The notes: generated by a model not told the origin, from the letters alone. Shown: positions 34,901-43,720, numbered from the stretch's first letter. The stretch is DNA of 64,000 nt from Poindextera sp036494815 (GCA_036494815.1 DASXNV010000112.1:1-64000), one strand, 5' to 3'. Numbers and translations: made by a program.

Positions 34901-36616
34901 GGAGACCTCCAGCCGCTTGTGGGTGCCGGCCTCGCGGCTGAGCAGGTTCGGGCGCGGACCGATCATCGACACCAGCGACATCACCAGCTCCTCGCGGATC
35001 GGATCGATGGGCGGGTTGGTGACCTGAGCGAAGTTCTGCTTGAAATACTCGTACAGCAGGGTCGGCCGCTTGGAGAGCACGGCGATGGGGGTGTCGCGGC
35101 CCATGGAGCCGATCGGATCCTCGCCCTGGCGCGCCATGGGCTCCAGGAAGAACTGGATATCTTCCTGGGTGTAGCCAAAGGCCTGCTGGCGGTCGAGCAG
35201 CACCGCCGGGTCGCTCGGCTCGGGCGGAGCGGCGTTGGTCAGATCGGGCAATTCTTCCAGCTTGAACTGGACCTGCTTCAGCCACTCGTCATAGGGCTCG
35301 GTGGCCGCGGCCTCGCTCTTGATCTCTTCGTCTTCGACGATGCGGCCCTGTTCCAAGTCGATCAGCAGCATTTTGCCAGGCTGAAGGCGCCACTTGCGGG
35401 TGATGTTCTCTTCGGGAATCGGCAGCACGCCGGATTCCGAAGCCATGACCACATGCTCGTCGTCGGTGACCACGAACCGCGCAGGCCTCAGGCCGTTGCG
35501 GTCCAGGGTGGCGCCGATCTGGCGGCCGTCGGTGAAGGCTATGGCGGCCGGACCGTCCCAGGGCTCCATCAGGGCGGCGTGGTACTCGTAAAACGCGCGC
35601 CGCTTGTCATCCATCAGTGGATTGCCGGCCCAGGCTTCCGGGATCAGCATCATCACTGCCTGGGCCAGGGGATAGCCGCCGGCGACCAACAGTTCGAGGG
35701 CGTTGTCCAGCGACGCGGTGTCCGACTGCCCGTGCGGGATCAGCGGCCACATCTTGTCCAGGTCCGGACCCAGCAACGGCGATTCCATGGTCCGCCGGCG
35801 GGCGTTCATCCAGTTGACGTTGCCGCGCACCGTGTTGATCTCGCCGTTGTGGGCGATGTAGCGGTACGGGTGGGCCAGCTTCCAGGACGGGAAGGTGTTG
35901 GTCGAAAACCGCTGGTGCACCATGGCCAGGGCCGATTGGCACAGGGGATCGCGCAGATCCTTATAGAAGCTGCCGACCTGACCCGCGAGCAGCAGGCCCT
36001 TATAGACCACCGTCCGCGTCGAGAACGACGGCATATAGAGGTCGGCGACCCCTGGCAGGTTGTGCTTCTTGGCCAGGCTCTCCAGCGGGTTCTGTGTCTG
36101 CTTGCGGATGGCCAGGATCTTCCGCTCGAAATGATCCTGATCCTTGATGCGCCGGCCACGGCCGATGATCGCCTGACGGATCAGCGGCGTCTGTTCCAGG
36201 ACGCTCGCGCCCAGACCCGCGGTGTCCACGGGCACGTCGCGCCAGCCGATCAGGTGCTGGCCTTCGACAGCGATGAAATGCTCGAACTGGCCGATGACAA
36301 AGGTGCGCGCCACCGGATCCTGCGGCAAAAAGCACATGGCCACGGCGTATTCGCCAGGCGCCGGCAGGGTCAGGTTCGCGCCCTGGGCCCAGTCGCGCAG
36401 CAGCGCATCGGGAATCTGAAGCAGAATCCCGGCGCCATCGCCCATCAGAGGATCGGCGCCCACCGCGCCCCGATGGTCCAGATTGACGAGAATCTCCAGG
36501 CCGCGGCGAACAATATCGTGCGATTTGCGGCCTTTAATATTGGCCACAAAACCTACGCCGCACGCATCATGTTCGTTCCGCGGATCATAGAGACCCTGCT
36601 TCAATCTTCCACCCAT
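31976..36616 (-). CDS. gltB: Glutamate synthase (NADPH) large subunit
   Basis: 1546 residues from ATG 36616, preceded by AGAGGA. The class II glutamine amidotransferase nucleophile is Cys19 in HDACGVGF, so an 18-residue propeptide is removed. Order: amidotransferase domain, central domain, FMN-binding synthase domain (AQGAKPGEGGQLPGHKVD), 3Fe-4S cysteines in CIMMRKCHLNTCPVGVATQ, and a C-terminal beta-helix domain with GYMTGGAVVVLGDTGRNF. It makes two glutamates from glutamine and 2-oxoglutarate. The open frame runs 53 codons further upstream, but family length and Cys position fit this start. Confidence 0.96.
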   Translation of the reverse strand: MGGRLKQGLYDPRNEHDACGVGFVANIKGRKSHDIVRRGLEILVNLDHRGAVGADPLMGDGAGILLQIPDALLRDWAQGANLTLPAPGEYAVAMCFLPQDPVARTFVIGQFEHFIAVEGQHLIGWRDVPVDTAGLGASVLEQTPLIRQAIIGRGRRIKDQDHFERKILAIRKQTQNPLESLAKKHNLPGVADLYMPSFSTRTVVYKGLLLAGQVGSFYKDLRDPLCQSALAMVHQRFSTNTFPSWKLAHPYRYIAHNGEINTVRGNVNWMNARRRTMESPLLGPDLDKMWPLIPHGQSDTASLDNALELLVAGGYPLAQAVMMLIPEAWAGNPLMDDKRRAFYEYHAALMEPWDGPAAIAFTDGRQIGATLDRNGLRPARFVVTDDEHVVMASESGVLPIPEENITRKWRLQPGKMLLIDLEQGRIVEDEEIKSEAAATEPYDEWLKQVQFKLEELPDLTNAAPPEPSDPAVLLDRQQAFGYTQEDIQFFLEPMARQGEDPIGSMGRDTPIAVLSKRPTLLYEYFKQNFAQVTNPPIDPIREELVMSLVSMIGPRPNLLSREAGTHKRLEVSQPVLTNADLEKIRAISELLDGAFRTSTLDTTWAASEGEMGLRHALERLCGAATEAVLADNNILILSDRAASANRIPMPAALATAAVHHHLIRQGLRMQTGLVIETGEAREVHHFCVLAGYGAEAINPYLAFETLEAIRVSEAVPLKAYEVQKNYIKAIGKGVLKVMSKMGISTYQSYCGAQIFDAVGLSSEFIEKYFTGTASTIEGSGLAEIAVETVQRHRDAYGDAPIYRNMLDVGGAYAFRIRGEEHAWTPESVSNLQHAVRGEQPEAYKAFANSINEQSQRLLTIRGLMQLKPAEAPLSLDEVEPAADIVRRFATGAMSFGSISREAHTTLAIAMNRIGGKSNTGEGGEESDRFKPLANGDSMRSAIKQVASGRFGVTAEYLVNADDIQIKMAQGAKPGEGGQLPGHKVDKNIARVRHSTPGVGLISPPPHHDIYSIEDLAQLIHDLKNVNPAARISVKLVSEVGVGTVAAGVAKARADHVTISGFEGGTGASPLTSLTHAGSPWEIGLAETQQTLLLNGLRGRIAVQADGGLRTGRDVAVAALLGADEFGFATAPLIAAGCIMMRKCHLNTCPVGVATQDPVLRARFTGQPEHVINYFFFVAEELRGIMAQMGFRTVRDMIGRVDRLDTRPAVDHWKAKGVDLSKLLYEVDVAPEISRWNSELQNHGLQHALDHTLIAAAQPALDGGKPVVIEQTVRNVNRTVGAMLSGEVARRHGHTGLADGTISVRLTGVAGQSFGAFLAHGVSLELTGDANDYVGKGLSGGRVVVRQPEGVNRDPTQNIIVGNTVLYGAIAGEAYFQGVAGERFAVRNSGAVTVVEGVGDHGCEYMTGGAVVVLGDTGRNFAAGMSGGVAYVYDPHGRFGALCNLAMVELERLGPTANVVEIAGRPRQRALDVQDNGMGDMLHHDSERLRILIERHLLHTGSSRARALLEDWDASLTYFVKVMPKDYRRALLDLEAERLASKTVAAE

Positions 36617-36963
36617 TCGGGTTGATCCTCTTACATGCCGTCCGCCGGTCGCGCCGGGGCGCTCGCCCAGCCACCGAATAAGCGTTTTCGGCGGACAGCC
36701 GGGCTTTGGCAAGTTCCAAGCCGACCGGTTATTCTGAGCGCGCGCGTAGAAACAGTAAAACTGTAAGCGATGCAAGGCCGCCCGACGCCTGATCGCGAGA
36801 GTTTGAGAGTCGAATAGCCCTCTTGCGCTATCAGAACGGGCGCCCAGCTACGATTGCTGCTCAGAACCAATGCTCTCCATTAGCGACCTTGCGAAAAAAA
36901 ATGTCGATGAAGTTAGGCAAGTCCATCTTTTATTGCGGAGTTGATGGCTTTAAGGGCGCATCC
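36617..36963. promoter_or_regulatory. Divergent gltB/pabB intergenic region with ACAGT-AAA-ACTGT repeat
   Basis: 347 bases between the divergent gltB and pabB genes. No gene is supported. It contains a perfect inverted repeat ACAGTAAAACTGT at 36752-36764, 136 bases upstream of the gltB ATG and about 200 bases upstream of pabB. An A-run (AAAAAAAA) lies near 36894-36901. The repeat could be an operator in the gltB leader; no known regulator consensus is recognised with confidence. Confidence 0.4.
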
Positions 36964-38316
36964 ATGCGCGCGACCGTTCTCCTCGAAACAGGCTGGTTCG
37001 AACCCGCCCAGGTTCTGGCGAGTTTCGCCGACGAGCCCTATGCGCTGGGCCTGTTGTCCGGGGGCGGCGGTCCGCGCGGGCGTTGGAGCTATGTGGCGCG
37101 GGCGCCGGACGCGGTGCTGATTCTGGATGCGGCCGATCCGCGCGACCCCTTCCCCGCCCTATCTGAGCTGATCGGGCCGAAATTCCCGGCGCTCAAGGAT
37201 GGCCCACCCTTCCAGGGCGGGGTTGTGGGGCTATGCGCCTACGAGCTGGGCGACCGCATCGAAGTCCTCGGCCTGCAGCGTCTTGGAGATTGGCCCGATC
37301 TGATTTGCGCGCGCTATCCGGCACTGCTGGCCTTTGATCACGAACGGCGACGCGTCATCGCCGCGGGTCGCGGCGATGACGACGCTGAGGCCCGCGTGCG
37401 AGCGCACGAGGCCCTGGCCTGGCTGGAGAACGCTGTTCAGGCGCCGGCGCCCAAGGGGCCGCTGGTGGCCGAGCTGGTCGCAGAGCCGCCGGAGCGCTAC
37501 GAAGCCGCCGTCGCCGAGGTCGTCGGCCGCATCGAGCAGGGCGAGATCTTTCAAGCCAATATCGCCCGGCGCTGGCTTGGACGCCTGACTCCCGGGGTGC
37601 GCCCGTTCGATCTTCTGACGCGACTGATCGCCCACAGCCCCGCGCCATTCGCCGCCTATCTGCGGCTGGACGACCGCGCGATCGTCTCCAACTCCCCCGA
37701 ACGGTTCGTCAGCGTGCGGCCCGACGGCCAGCGCCTGCGGGTCGAGACCCGGCCGATCAAGGGCACGATCCGACGCGGCCGGGATGCGGACGAAGATCGG
37801 GCCCTGGCGGCCGTCCTCGCCGCCTCGGCCAAGGACCGGGCCGAGAACCTGATGATCGTCGATCTGATGCGCAACGACCTGGCGCGGGTCTGCTCCCCGG
37901 GCCTGGTCAAGACGCCGAAGCTGTTCGAGGTCGAAAGCTTCGCCAATGTCCACCATCTGGTGTCGATGGTTGAGGGCGAACTGGCGCCGGGCAAGACCGC
38001 CGTCGATCTCTTGCGCGCCACCTTCCCCCCGGGCTCGATCACAGGGGCGCCCAAGGTCCAGGCCATGCGCGTGATCGCCAGCCTGGAGGCGCCCCGCGGG
38101 CCATTCTTCGGTTCGATCGTCGTGGCGGGCTTCGACGGCTCTCTCGATTCCAGCGTACTGATCCGCACTGCCGCCCTGGTCGCAGACCTGGACGGCTGGA
38201 GCGTTGAGGCGCGCGCCGGCGGCGGCATCGTCGCCGACAGCGAGCCGGCCGCAGAACGCGACGAGACTGACGCCAAGTTCGCCGCCCTCAGGCGAGCCTT
38301 GCTGGACGATGCGTGA
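36964..38316 (+). CDS. pabB: Aminodeoxychorismate synthase component I (PabB)
   Basis: 450 residues of the chorismate-binding family. PabB aminates chorismate to 4-amino-4-deoxychorismate for folate synthesis, with ammonia from a PabA amidotransferase not seen here. The active-site lysine motif RPIKGTIRRG marks PabB rather than anthranilate synthase, which has Ala at that lysine. PERFVSVRPDG and GSITGAPKVQAM are further signatures. ATG 36964 has AAGGGCG upstream and gives a clean family N-terminus; an earlier ATG at 36901 follows an A-run and is less likely. There is no fused PabC lyase domain. Confidence 0.88.
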   Translation: MRATVLLETGWFEPAQVLASFADEPYALGLLSGGGGPRGRWSYVARAPDAVLILDAADPRDPFPALSELIGPKFPALKDGPPFQGGVVGLCAYELGDRIEVLGLQRLGDWPDLICARYPALLAFDHERRRVIAAGRGDDDAEARVRAHEALAWLENAVQAPAPKGPLVAELVAEPPERYEAAVAEVVGRIEQGEIFQANIARRWLGRLTPGVRPFDLLTRLIAHSPAPFAAYLRLDDRAIVSNSPERFVSVRPDGQRLRVETRPIKGTIRRGRDADEDRALAAVLAASAKDRAENLMIVDLMRNDLARVCSPGLVKTPKLFEVESFANVHHLVSMVEGELAPGKTAVDLLRATFPPGSITGAPKVQAMRVIASLEAPRGPFFGSIVVAGFDGSLDSSVLIRTAALVADLDGWSVEARAGGGIVADSEPAAERDETDAKFAALRRALLDDA

Positions 38317-38448
38317 TCCATTCCCCGACACAAGGCGTAACAGAGAAACATTGCATCCCGCACCAGATCTAATACAACCTTTACGTTTATGACGGCCTAG
38401 TTTCCCCGCGCCGCAGACAGGCCGATCGATACTCGTTCAGGAGCTGAT

Positions 38449-39477
38449 ATGAGCCTGCTCGCCTCCACCATCGATCTCGCCGAGCGTGCGCCCTTGCCGG
38501 ATGTGGCTTTGCGGTTCGGGGTCAACGCCCTTGTCGCCAATGCGCGCCGGCGGTTGCGGTCGGGTCCGGCCGATGTGGAGCAGTCCTTCGCCAGCGCCAT
38601 GGCCGAGCATCCGGTCGCTCTGCATACCGACCAAGCCAACGCCCAGCACTACGAACTGCCTGAGGAATTCTTCGGCCTGGTGCTCGGGCCGAGGCGGAAA
38701 TATTCGTCCTGCCTCTATGGCGCCGGCGTCGAAAGCCTGGCCGCCGCCGAAGACCTGGCCCTGAACGAAACCTGCGCCCACGCCGACCTGAAGGACGGGC
38801 AGGAAATCCTGGAACTGGGTTGCGGCTGGGGCTCGCTCAGCCTGTGGATGGCCCAATCCCTGCCGGCGGCGCGGATCACCGCGGTGTCCAACTCCCATTC
38901 CCAGCGACGCTATATCGAAGCCCGCGCCAGCGAACAGGGCCTGACCAACCTCAAGGTCGTCACCGCCGACATGAACGAATTCCAGGCCGATGGCGACTTC
39001 GACCGCGTGGTTTCGGTGGAGATGTTCGAGCATATGAGCAACTGGCGCACCCTGTTGGAGCGGGTGCGCGGCTGGCTGAAACCAAGCGGCCGGCTGTTCA
39101 TCCACGTGTTCAGCCACCGCACCACCCCTTACCGGTTCGACCACCGCGATGACGCCGACTGGATCGGCCGCTACTTCTTCACCGGCGGCATCATGCCCAG
39201 CCACGGCCTGATGCGGCAGTTTCCCGACCTGTTCGCCGTCGAAGCCGACTGGGTGTGGAACGGCCGCCACTACGAACGCACCGCCCTAGACTGGCTTGCG
39301 AACTACGACCGTCAAAGCCTTGAAATTATGCATATCTTGCAGGATGTCTATGGCCCACAGGCGGGGGTCTGGTTCAAGCGCTGGCGACTGTTCTTCCTGG
39401 CCACCGCCGGCCTGTTCGGCCATCGCAGCGGCGAGGAATGGGCGGTCAGCCACTACCGGCTCCGACCTACCGCCTAA
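38449..39477 (+). CDS. Cyclopropane-fatty-acyl-phospholipid synthase-like methyltransferase
   Basis: 342-residue class I S-adenosylmethionine-dependent methyltransferase of the CFA synthase family. The SAM-binding loop ELGCGWGSLSLWMAQ, the VVSVEMFEHMSNW motif and GRLFIHVFSHR are visible. ATG 38449 follows AGGAG at good spacing. It is shorter than E. coli Cfa (382), and the N-terminal lipid-binding domain is reduced, so it may methylate another substrate. A pseudo-paralogue close to plant coclaurine N-methyltransferases cannot be excluded. It stands as a single gene 132 bases after pabB. Confidence 0.78.
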   Translation: MSLLASTIDLAERAPLPDVALRFGVNALVANARRRLRSGPADVEQSFASAMAEHPVALHTDQANAQHYELPEEFFGLVLGPRRKYSSCLYGAGVESLAAAEDLALNETCAHADLKDGQEILELGCGWGSLSLWMAQSLPAARITAVSNSHSQRRYIEARASEQGLTNLKVVTADMNEFQADGDFDRVVSVEMFEHMSNWRTLLERVRGWLKPSGRLFIHVFSHRTTPYRFDHRDDADWIGRYFFTGGIMPSHGLMRQFPDLFAVEADWVWNGRHYERTALDWLANYDRQSLEIMHILQDVYGPQAGVWFKRWRLFFLATAGLFGHRSGEEWAVSHYRLRPTA

Positions 39478-39575
39478 CTGAATGCCGATAAGATGGATTG
39501 CCCATCGACCCCAGCCGGGCATATTGCACGGGACGCGGCGGCCTCAACGCCGCCAGCCCTGTGGAGGAAGTCCGG

Positions 39576-40661
39576 ATGAAAGCCGCTGTTCTGCGCCAAG
39601 TGAAAACGCCCCTCGAGATCGAGGACGTGCAGATCAACAAGCCCGGCCCCCATGAGGTGCTTATCCGCACTGTCGCCGCGGGCGTCTGCCACTCGGACCT
39701 GCACTTCTACGAAGGCTCCTACCCCTATCCCCTGCCCGCCGTGCTCGGCCATGAAAGCGCTGGAGTGGTCGAACAGGTCGGCTCGGAAGTGCGCACCTGC
39801 AAGCCGGGCGACCACGTGATCACCTGCCTGTCGGCCTTCTGCGGCCATTGCGAGCATTGCCTCACCGGCCACATGTCCCTGTGCATCAGCCCCGAAACGA
39901 AGCGCGGCAAAAGTGAAGAGCCGCGCCTGGCCCAAGCCCCGGCCGGAATGAACCAGTTCCTCAACCTGTCCTCGTTCGCCGAGCAGATGCTGATCCACGA
40001 GCATGCCTGCGTCGCCGTCCGCAAGGACATGCCCCTGGACCGCGCCGCCCTGATCGGCTGTTCGGTGACCACCGGCGTCGGCGCCGTGATCCAGACATCC
40101 AATGTGCGCCCCGGCGAGACCGTGGCCGTAATCGGCTGCGGCGGCGTGGGCCTGGCGGCGATCAACGGCGCGGCCATCGCGGGCGCCGGACGCATCATCG
40201 CCGTGGATATGATGGGCTCCAAGCTCAACCTGGCCAAGATGTTCGGGGCCACCGACGTGGTCAATCCGGCCGACGGCGACCCGGTCAAGCAGGTGATGGA
40301 CCTGACCAACGGCGGCGTGCACCACAGCTTCGAAGCCATCGGCCTGAAGGCGACCACCGAACAGGCCTTCAAGATGCTGCGCCGCGGCGGCACCTGCAAC
40401 GTCATCGGCATGATCCCTGTCGGCACCATGATCGAACTGCACGGCGCCGACTTCCTGGGCGAAAAGCGCATCCAGGGCTCGCTGATGGGCTCCAACCGCT
40501 TCCCGGTCGACATGCCCCGCCTGGTCGATTTCTACATGAGCGGCAAGCTGAAGCTGGACGACCTGATCGCCCGCCGCATCAAGCTGAGCCAGGTGAACGA
40601 AGCCTTTGACGAGCTCAAAAAGGGCGAACTTGCCCGCTCGGTGATCATGTTCGACGCTTAA
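39576..40661 (+). CDS. Zinc-dependent alcohol dehydrogenase (MDR family)
   Basis: 361 residues. Catalytic zinc ligands are Cys38 in AGVCHSDLHF and the GHESAG histidine (His59). Structural zinc cysteines are at 89, 92, 95 and 103 (CGHCEHCLTGHMSLC). The NAD-binding loop is IGCGGVGLAAINGA. This closely resembles the long-chain class III-like MDR enzymes that oxidise primary alcohols or hydroxymethyl thiols. ATG 39576 has GGAGGAAG upstream. Cosubstrate thiol use (glutathione or mycothiol) cannot be told. A strong hairpin follows the stop. Confidence 0.9.
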   Translation: MKAAVLRQVKTPLEIEDVQINKPGPHEVLIRTVAAGVCHSDLHFYEGSYPYPLPAVLGHESAGVVEQVGSEVRTCKPGDHVITCLSAFCGHCEHCLTGHMSLCISPETKRGKSEEPRLAQAPAGMNQFLNLSSFAEQMLIHEHACVAVRKDMPLDRAALIGCSVTTGVGAVIQTSNVRPGETVAVIGCGGVGLAAINGAAIAGAGRIIAVDMMGSKLNLAKMFGATDVVNPADGDPVKQVMDLTNGGVHHSFEAIGLKATTEQAFKMLRRGGTCNVIGMIPVGTMIELHGADFLGEKRIQGSLMGSNRFPVDMPRLVDFYMSGKLKLDDLIARRIKLSQVNEAFDELKKGELARSVIMFDA

Positions 40662-40671
40662 AACGTTTGTT

Positions 40672-40694
40672 TCGGCGGTCCGGTGGGCCGCCGA
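40672..40694 (+). terminator. GC-rich hairpin after the alcohol dehydrogenase
   Basis: TCGGCGGTCC and GGGCCGCCGA can pair as a ten-base-pair stem (one G-T wobble) around the loop GGT, 11 bases after the adh stop. No clean T-run follows; the next bases are GGCAAAAAC. It may terminate or protect the adh transcript before the zwf promoter, but it is not a textbook intrinsic terminator. Confidence 0.5.
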
Positions 40695-40797
40695 GGCAAA
40701 AACACCTAAATTTGGATAACGCTGTCTGTTTCCTCCCGGGGCGACGCAGGGTAAAGGATGCGCCGCGCCCGACGGAGGGCGCGGGAGCTCCAATTAG

Positions 40798-42243
40798 ATG
40801 ACCGCCCAGACCATCGTGATCGTCGGCGCGACCGGCGATCTGGCCCAGCGCATGCTGTTTCCCTCGCTGTATTTCCTCGACAGCGAAGGCAAGCTTCCGG
40901 ACGGTTTCAAGATTTTCGGCGCGGCGCGCGGCGCCCTGACCCACGACGCCTTCGTCGCCGACGTGGAAAAAGCGGTCAAGGCGCGAACCGGCAAGTATTT
41001 CACCGACGAGGCCTGGGCCAAATTCCAGGCGCGGCTGGACTATCACGCCCTCGATGCGGAAAAGACCGACACGTTCAAGGCCCTGGCGGGGGTGCTGAAG
41101 GACGCCGGCGAGGTCATCTTTTACCTTTCGACCTCGCCCAGCCTCTACGACGCCATCAGCACCCATCTGCGTGAGGCCGGACTGGTCAGGCCGGGTTGCC
41201 GGGTGATCGTGGAAAAGCCGATCGGCCGCGACCTGGCCTCAAGCCAGGTGATCAACGACAGCCTCGGCCGCACCTTCGCCGAGCGGGAGATCTTCCGCAT
41301 CGATCACTATCTGGGCAAGGAGACGGTTCAGAATCTCCTGGCCCTGCGCTTCGCCAACGCTCTGTTCGAGCCCCTTTGGAACAAGGTGTCCATCGAGCAC
41401 GTGCAGATCACCGTCGGCGAGACGGTGGGGGTCGAAGGCCGCTGGGGCTATTACAACGACTATGGCGCCCTGCGCGACATGGTGCAGAACCACGTCCTGC
41501 AGCTGTTGTGTCTGGTGGCCATGGAGCCGCCGGCCAATCTCGACCCGGACTCGGTGCGCAACGAGAAGGTCAAGGTGCTGCGGTCCCTGCGCCCCATCAC
41601 CAGCCAGGACGACGTCCGCCACCGTACGGTCCGCGGCCAGTACCGCGCCGGCGTAGCCGACGGTAAGACCGTGCCGGGTTATAACGAGGAAGCCGGCGGC
41701 GGCGTCAGCGACACCGAGACCTTCGTGGCCATCCAGGCCAATATCGACAACTGGCGCTGGGCCGGCGTGCCCTTCTATCTGCGCACCGGCAAGCGCTTGC
41801 CCAGCAAGGCGTCGCAGATCGTCATCCAGTTTCGCGACGTGCCCCATTCGATCTTTTCCGGCGACAGCCTGACCGCCAATCGCCTGACCATCCGCCTGCA
41901 GCCCGAGGAAGAGATCTCGCTGTCGCTGATGAACGAGACCCCCAGCCTGGAAGGCGTCCAGCTGCGCTCGGTCGCCCTGAACCTCAGCCTGTCGGATGCG
42001 TTCAAGAACGAAGCGCCCCGCCGGCGCATCGCCTACGAACGCCTGCTGCTGGAGGCGATCCGCGACAACCAGACCCTGTTCGTGCGCCGCGACGAGGTCG
42101 AGGCCGCCTGGAGCTGGATCGACGGCATCGTGGATGGCTGGAAGCGTTTCGACGTCAAGCCCGAGACCTATGTGTCGGGCACCTGGGGTCCGGCGGGCGC
42201 CTACGCCATGACCGGGCGCAACGGCCAGAGCTGGTACGAGTGA
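40798..42243 (+). CDS. zwf: Glucose-6-phosphate 1-dehydrogenase
   Basis: 481 residues. It oxidises glucose 6-phosphate to 6-phosphogluconolactone with NADP+ or NAD+, feeding the Entner-Doudoroff pathway. The nucleotide loop GATGDLAQRMLFPSL differs from the usual GDLAKRKL form. EKPIGRDL and the catalytic RIDHYLGKETVQN (His170) are intact. ATG 40798 follows GGAG. It heads zwf-pgl-eda on the plus strand. Confidence 0.95.
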   Translation: MTAQTIVIVGATGDLAQRMLFPSLYFLDSEGKLPDGFKIFGAARGALTHDAFVADVEKAVKARTGKYFTDEAWAKFQARLDYHALDAEKTDTFKALAGVLKDAGEVIFYLSTSPSLYDAISTHLREAGLVRPGCRVIVEKPIGRDLASSQVINDSLGRTFAEREIFRIDHYLGKETVQNLLALRFANALFEPLWNKVSIEHVQITVGETVGVEGRWGYYNDYGALRDMVQNHVLQLLCLVAMEPPANLDPDSVRNEKVKVLRSLRPITSQDDVRHRTVRGQYRAGVADGKTVPGYNEEAGGGVSDTETFVAIQANIDNWRWAGVPFYLRTGKRLPSKASQIVIQFRDVPHSIFSGDSLTANRLTIRLQPEEEISLSLMNETPSLEGVQLRSVALNLSLSDAFKNEAPRRRIAYERLLLEAIRDNQTLFVRRDEVEAAWSWIDGIVDGWKRFDVKPETYVSGTWGPAGAYAMTGRNGQSWYE

Positions 42244-42256
42244 GTTTAGCAGCCTG

Positions 42257-42958
42257 ATGGCGCAAGAGCAGATCTTCGAGATCCGCGAGGATCGCACCAA
42301 CGCCCTGGCCATCGAGATCGGCGCGCGCCTGACCGCGGCGGTTACGGCCCGCGGCGCCGCCAGCCTGATCGCCACCGGCGGCTCGACGCCTGCTCCCCTC
42401 TACGACACCCTGGCCCAGACCCCCGCCCCCTGGGACAAGACCAGCATCACCTTGACCGATGAGCGTTGGGTCGATGCCAATGACGAGGCCAGCAACGAGC
42501 GCCTGGTTCGCGAACGGCTGCTGGTCGACCATGCCGCCGGCGCCTGGTTCGTCGGGCTGAAGACCGACGCCAACACGCCCGCCGAGGCGGCGCCAGGGGT
42601 GCGGCAGGCCCTGGAAGCCCTGCCCCATCCATTCGATGTGGTGATCCTCGGCATGGGCGGCGATGGGCATTTCGCCTCACTGTTTCCGCACGCCCCTGAA
42701 CTGGCGGCGGGACTCGACCCTCAGGCGAGCGAATGGGTCATCCCCGTGCGCCGCGAGGGCGCCGCCGGCGCCGCCGAACGTCTGTCCTTGACCGCGAGCG
42801 CCATCTTGAACGCCCGCTGGATCGCCGTCCTGATCGACGGGCAGGACAAGCTCGAGGTCTGTCGCCGCGCCGTCGCCGGAGACGATGCCCGCGAACTGCC
42901 GATACGGGCCATCCTCAACCAACACTCCGTACCCGTAGAGATCTGGTGGGCGCCATGA
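42257..42958 (+). CDS. pgl: 6-phosphogluconolactonase
   Basis: 233 residues of the DevB-type family (glucosamine-6-phosphate isomerase fold). It hydrolyses 6-phosphogluconolactone to 6-phosphogluconate. The ATGGSTPAPLYDTL loop, LTDERWV and GMGGDGHFASLFP blocks are typical. ATG 42257 lies 13 bases after the zwf stop; the stop overlaps the eda ATG as ATGA. Position immediately after zwf confirms the role. Confidence 0.94.
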   Translation: MAQEQIFEIREDRTNALAIEIGARLTAAVTARGAASLIATGGSTPAPLYDTLAQTPAPWDKTSITLTDERWVDANDEASNERLVRERLLVDHAAGAWFVGLKTDANTPAEAAPGVRQALEALPHPFDVVILGMGGDGHFASLFPHAPELAAGLDPQASEWVIPVRREGAAGAAERLSLTASAILNARWIAVLIDGQDKLEVCRRAVAGDDARELPIRAILNQHSVPVEIWWAP

Positions 42959-43599
42959 CGCAAGCTTCTTCGACCTTGACCACCGCGCAGGTCATGGGCC
43001 TGGCCCCAGTGATCCCGGTTCTGGTCATCGATCGGCTGGAGGACGCCGTGCCCCTGGCCGCGGCCCTGACCGCCGGCGGCCTTTTCGCGATCGAGGTCAC
43101 TCTGCGAACCCCGGCCGCGCTGGAGGCCATCAAGGCTATCGCCGCCGAAGTCCCCGACGCGGTCGTGGGCGCGGGCACTGTGCTCAACGCCCGCCAGTTC
43201 ACACAGGCTGCCGAAGCCGGCGCTCGTTTCGTGGTCAGCCCCGGCCTGACCGATGGCGTCATCGGCGCCGCGGCCGACAGCGGCCTCCCTCTCCTGGCCG
43301 GCACAGCCAACGCCTCGGATCTGATGCGCGGTCTGGAAGCCGGCCTGACCCATTTCAAGTTCTTCCCCGCCGAGACGTCCGGCGGCGCCGCGGCGATCAA
43401 GGCCCTGGGAGGGCCCTTCGTGGACGTGAAGTTCTGCCCGACCGGCGGCATCAGCCTGAAAACGGCGCCGGACTACCTGTCCCTGTCCAACGTCCTGTGC
43501 GTGGGCGGCGGCTGGGTTGCTCCGGGCGATGCGGTCAAGGCCGGCGATTGGGCGCGCATCACGGGTCTGGCGCGGGAGGCCGCGGCGCTGAAGCGCTGA
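42955..43599 (+). CDS. eda: 2-dehydro-3-deoxy-phosphogluconate aldolase (Eda)
   Basis: 214-residue class I aldolase. It cleaves KDPG to pyruvate and glyceraldehyde 3-phosphate. The Schiff-base lysine is in THFKFFPAET and the active-site glutamate in AIEVTLRTP. ATG 42955 overlaps the pgl stop as ATGA; the open frame upstream lies inside pgl. In Caulobacter and relatives edd and glk usually sit between pgl and eda; here edd is missing from this cluster and must be elsewhere. The enzyme could also serve the dgoK pathway if it accepts KDPGal. Confidence 0.92.
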   Translation: MTQASSTLTTAQVMGLAPVIPVLVIDRLEDAVPLAAALTAGGLFAIEVTLRTPAALEAIKAIAAEVPDAVVGAGTVLNARQFTQAAEAGARFVVSPGLTDGVIGAAADSGLPLLAGTANASDLMRGLEAGLTHFKFFPAETSGGAAAIKALGGPFVDVKFCPTGGISLKTAPDYLSLSNVLCVGGGWVAPGDAVKAGDWARITGLAREAAALKR

Positions 43600-43720
43600 C
43601 GCCTCGGCAAGCGACGGCGCCGTTGTTTCAGCCCGACATTCCGATTTGGCATGAGCGAATAGGTTGCCTAGCAGCTCCCGATTAGCCTAGGAGCCGGGCA
43701 TCCGCGAACGGGAGTTGGGC

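Noticed and set aside
34562..36625. 687-codon open frame opposite gltB
   Set aside because: Antisense to a confident glutamate synthase gene with no recognisable domain or ribosome site.
40672..40694. A classic rho-independent terminator
   Set aside because: The stem is strong but no T-run follows on either strand, so I list it only as a hairpin with modest confidence.
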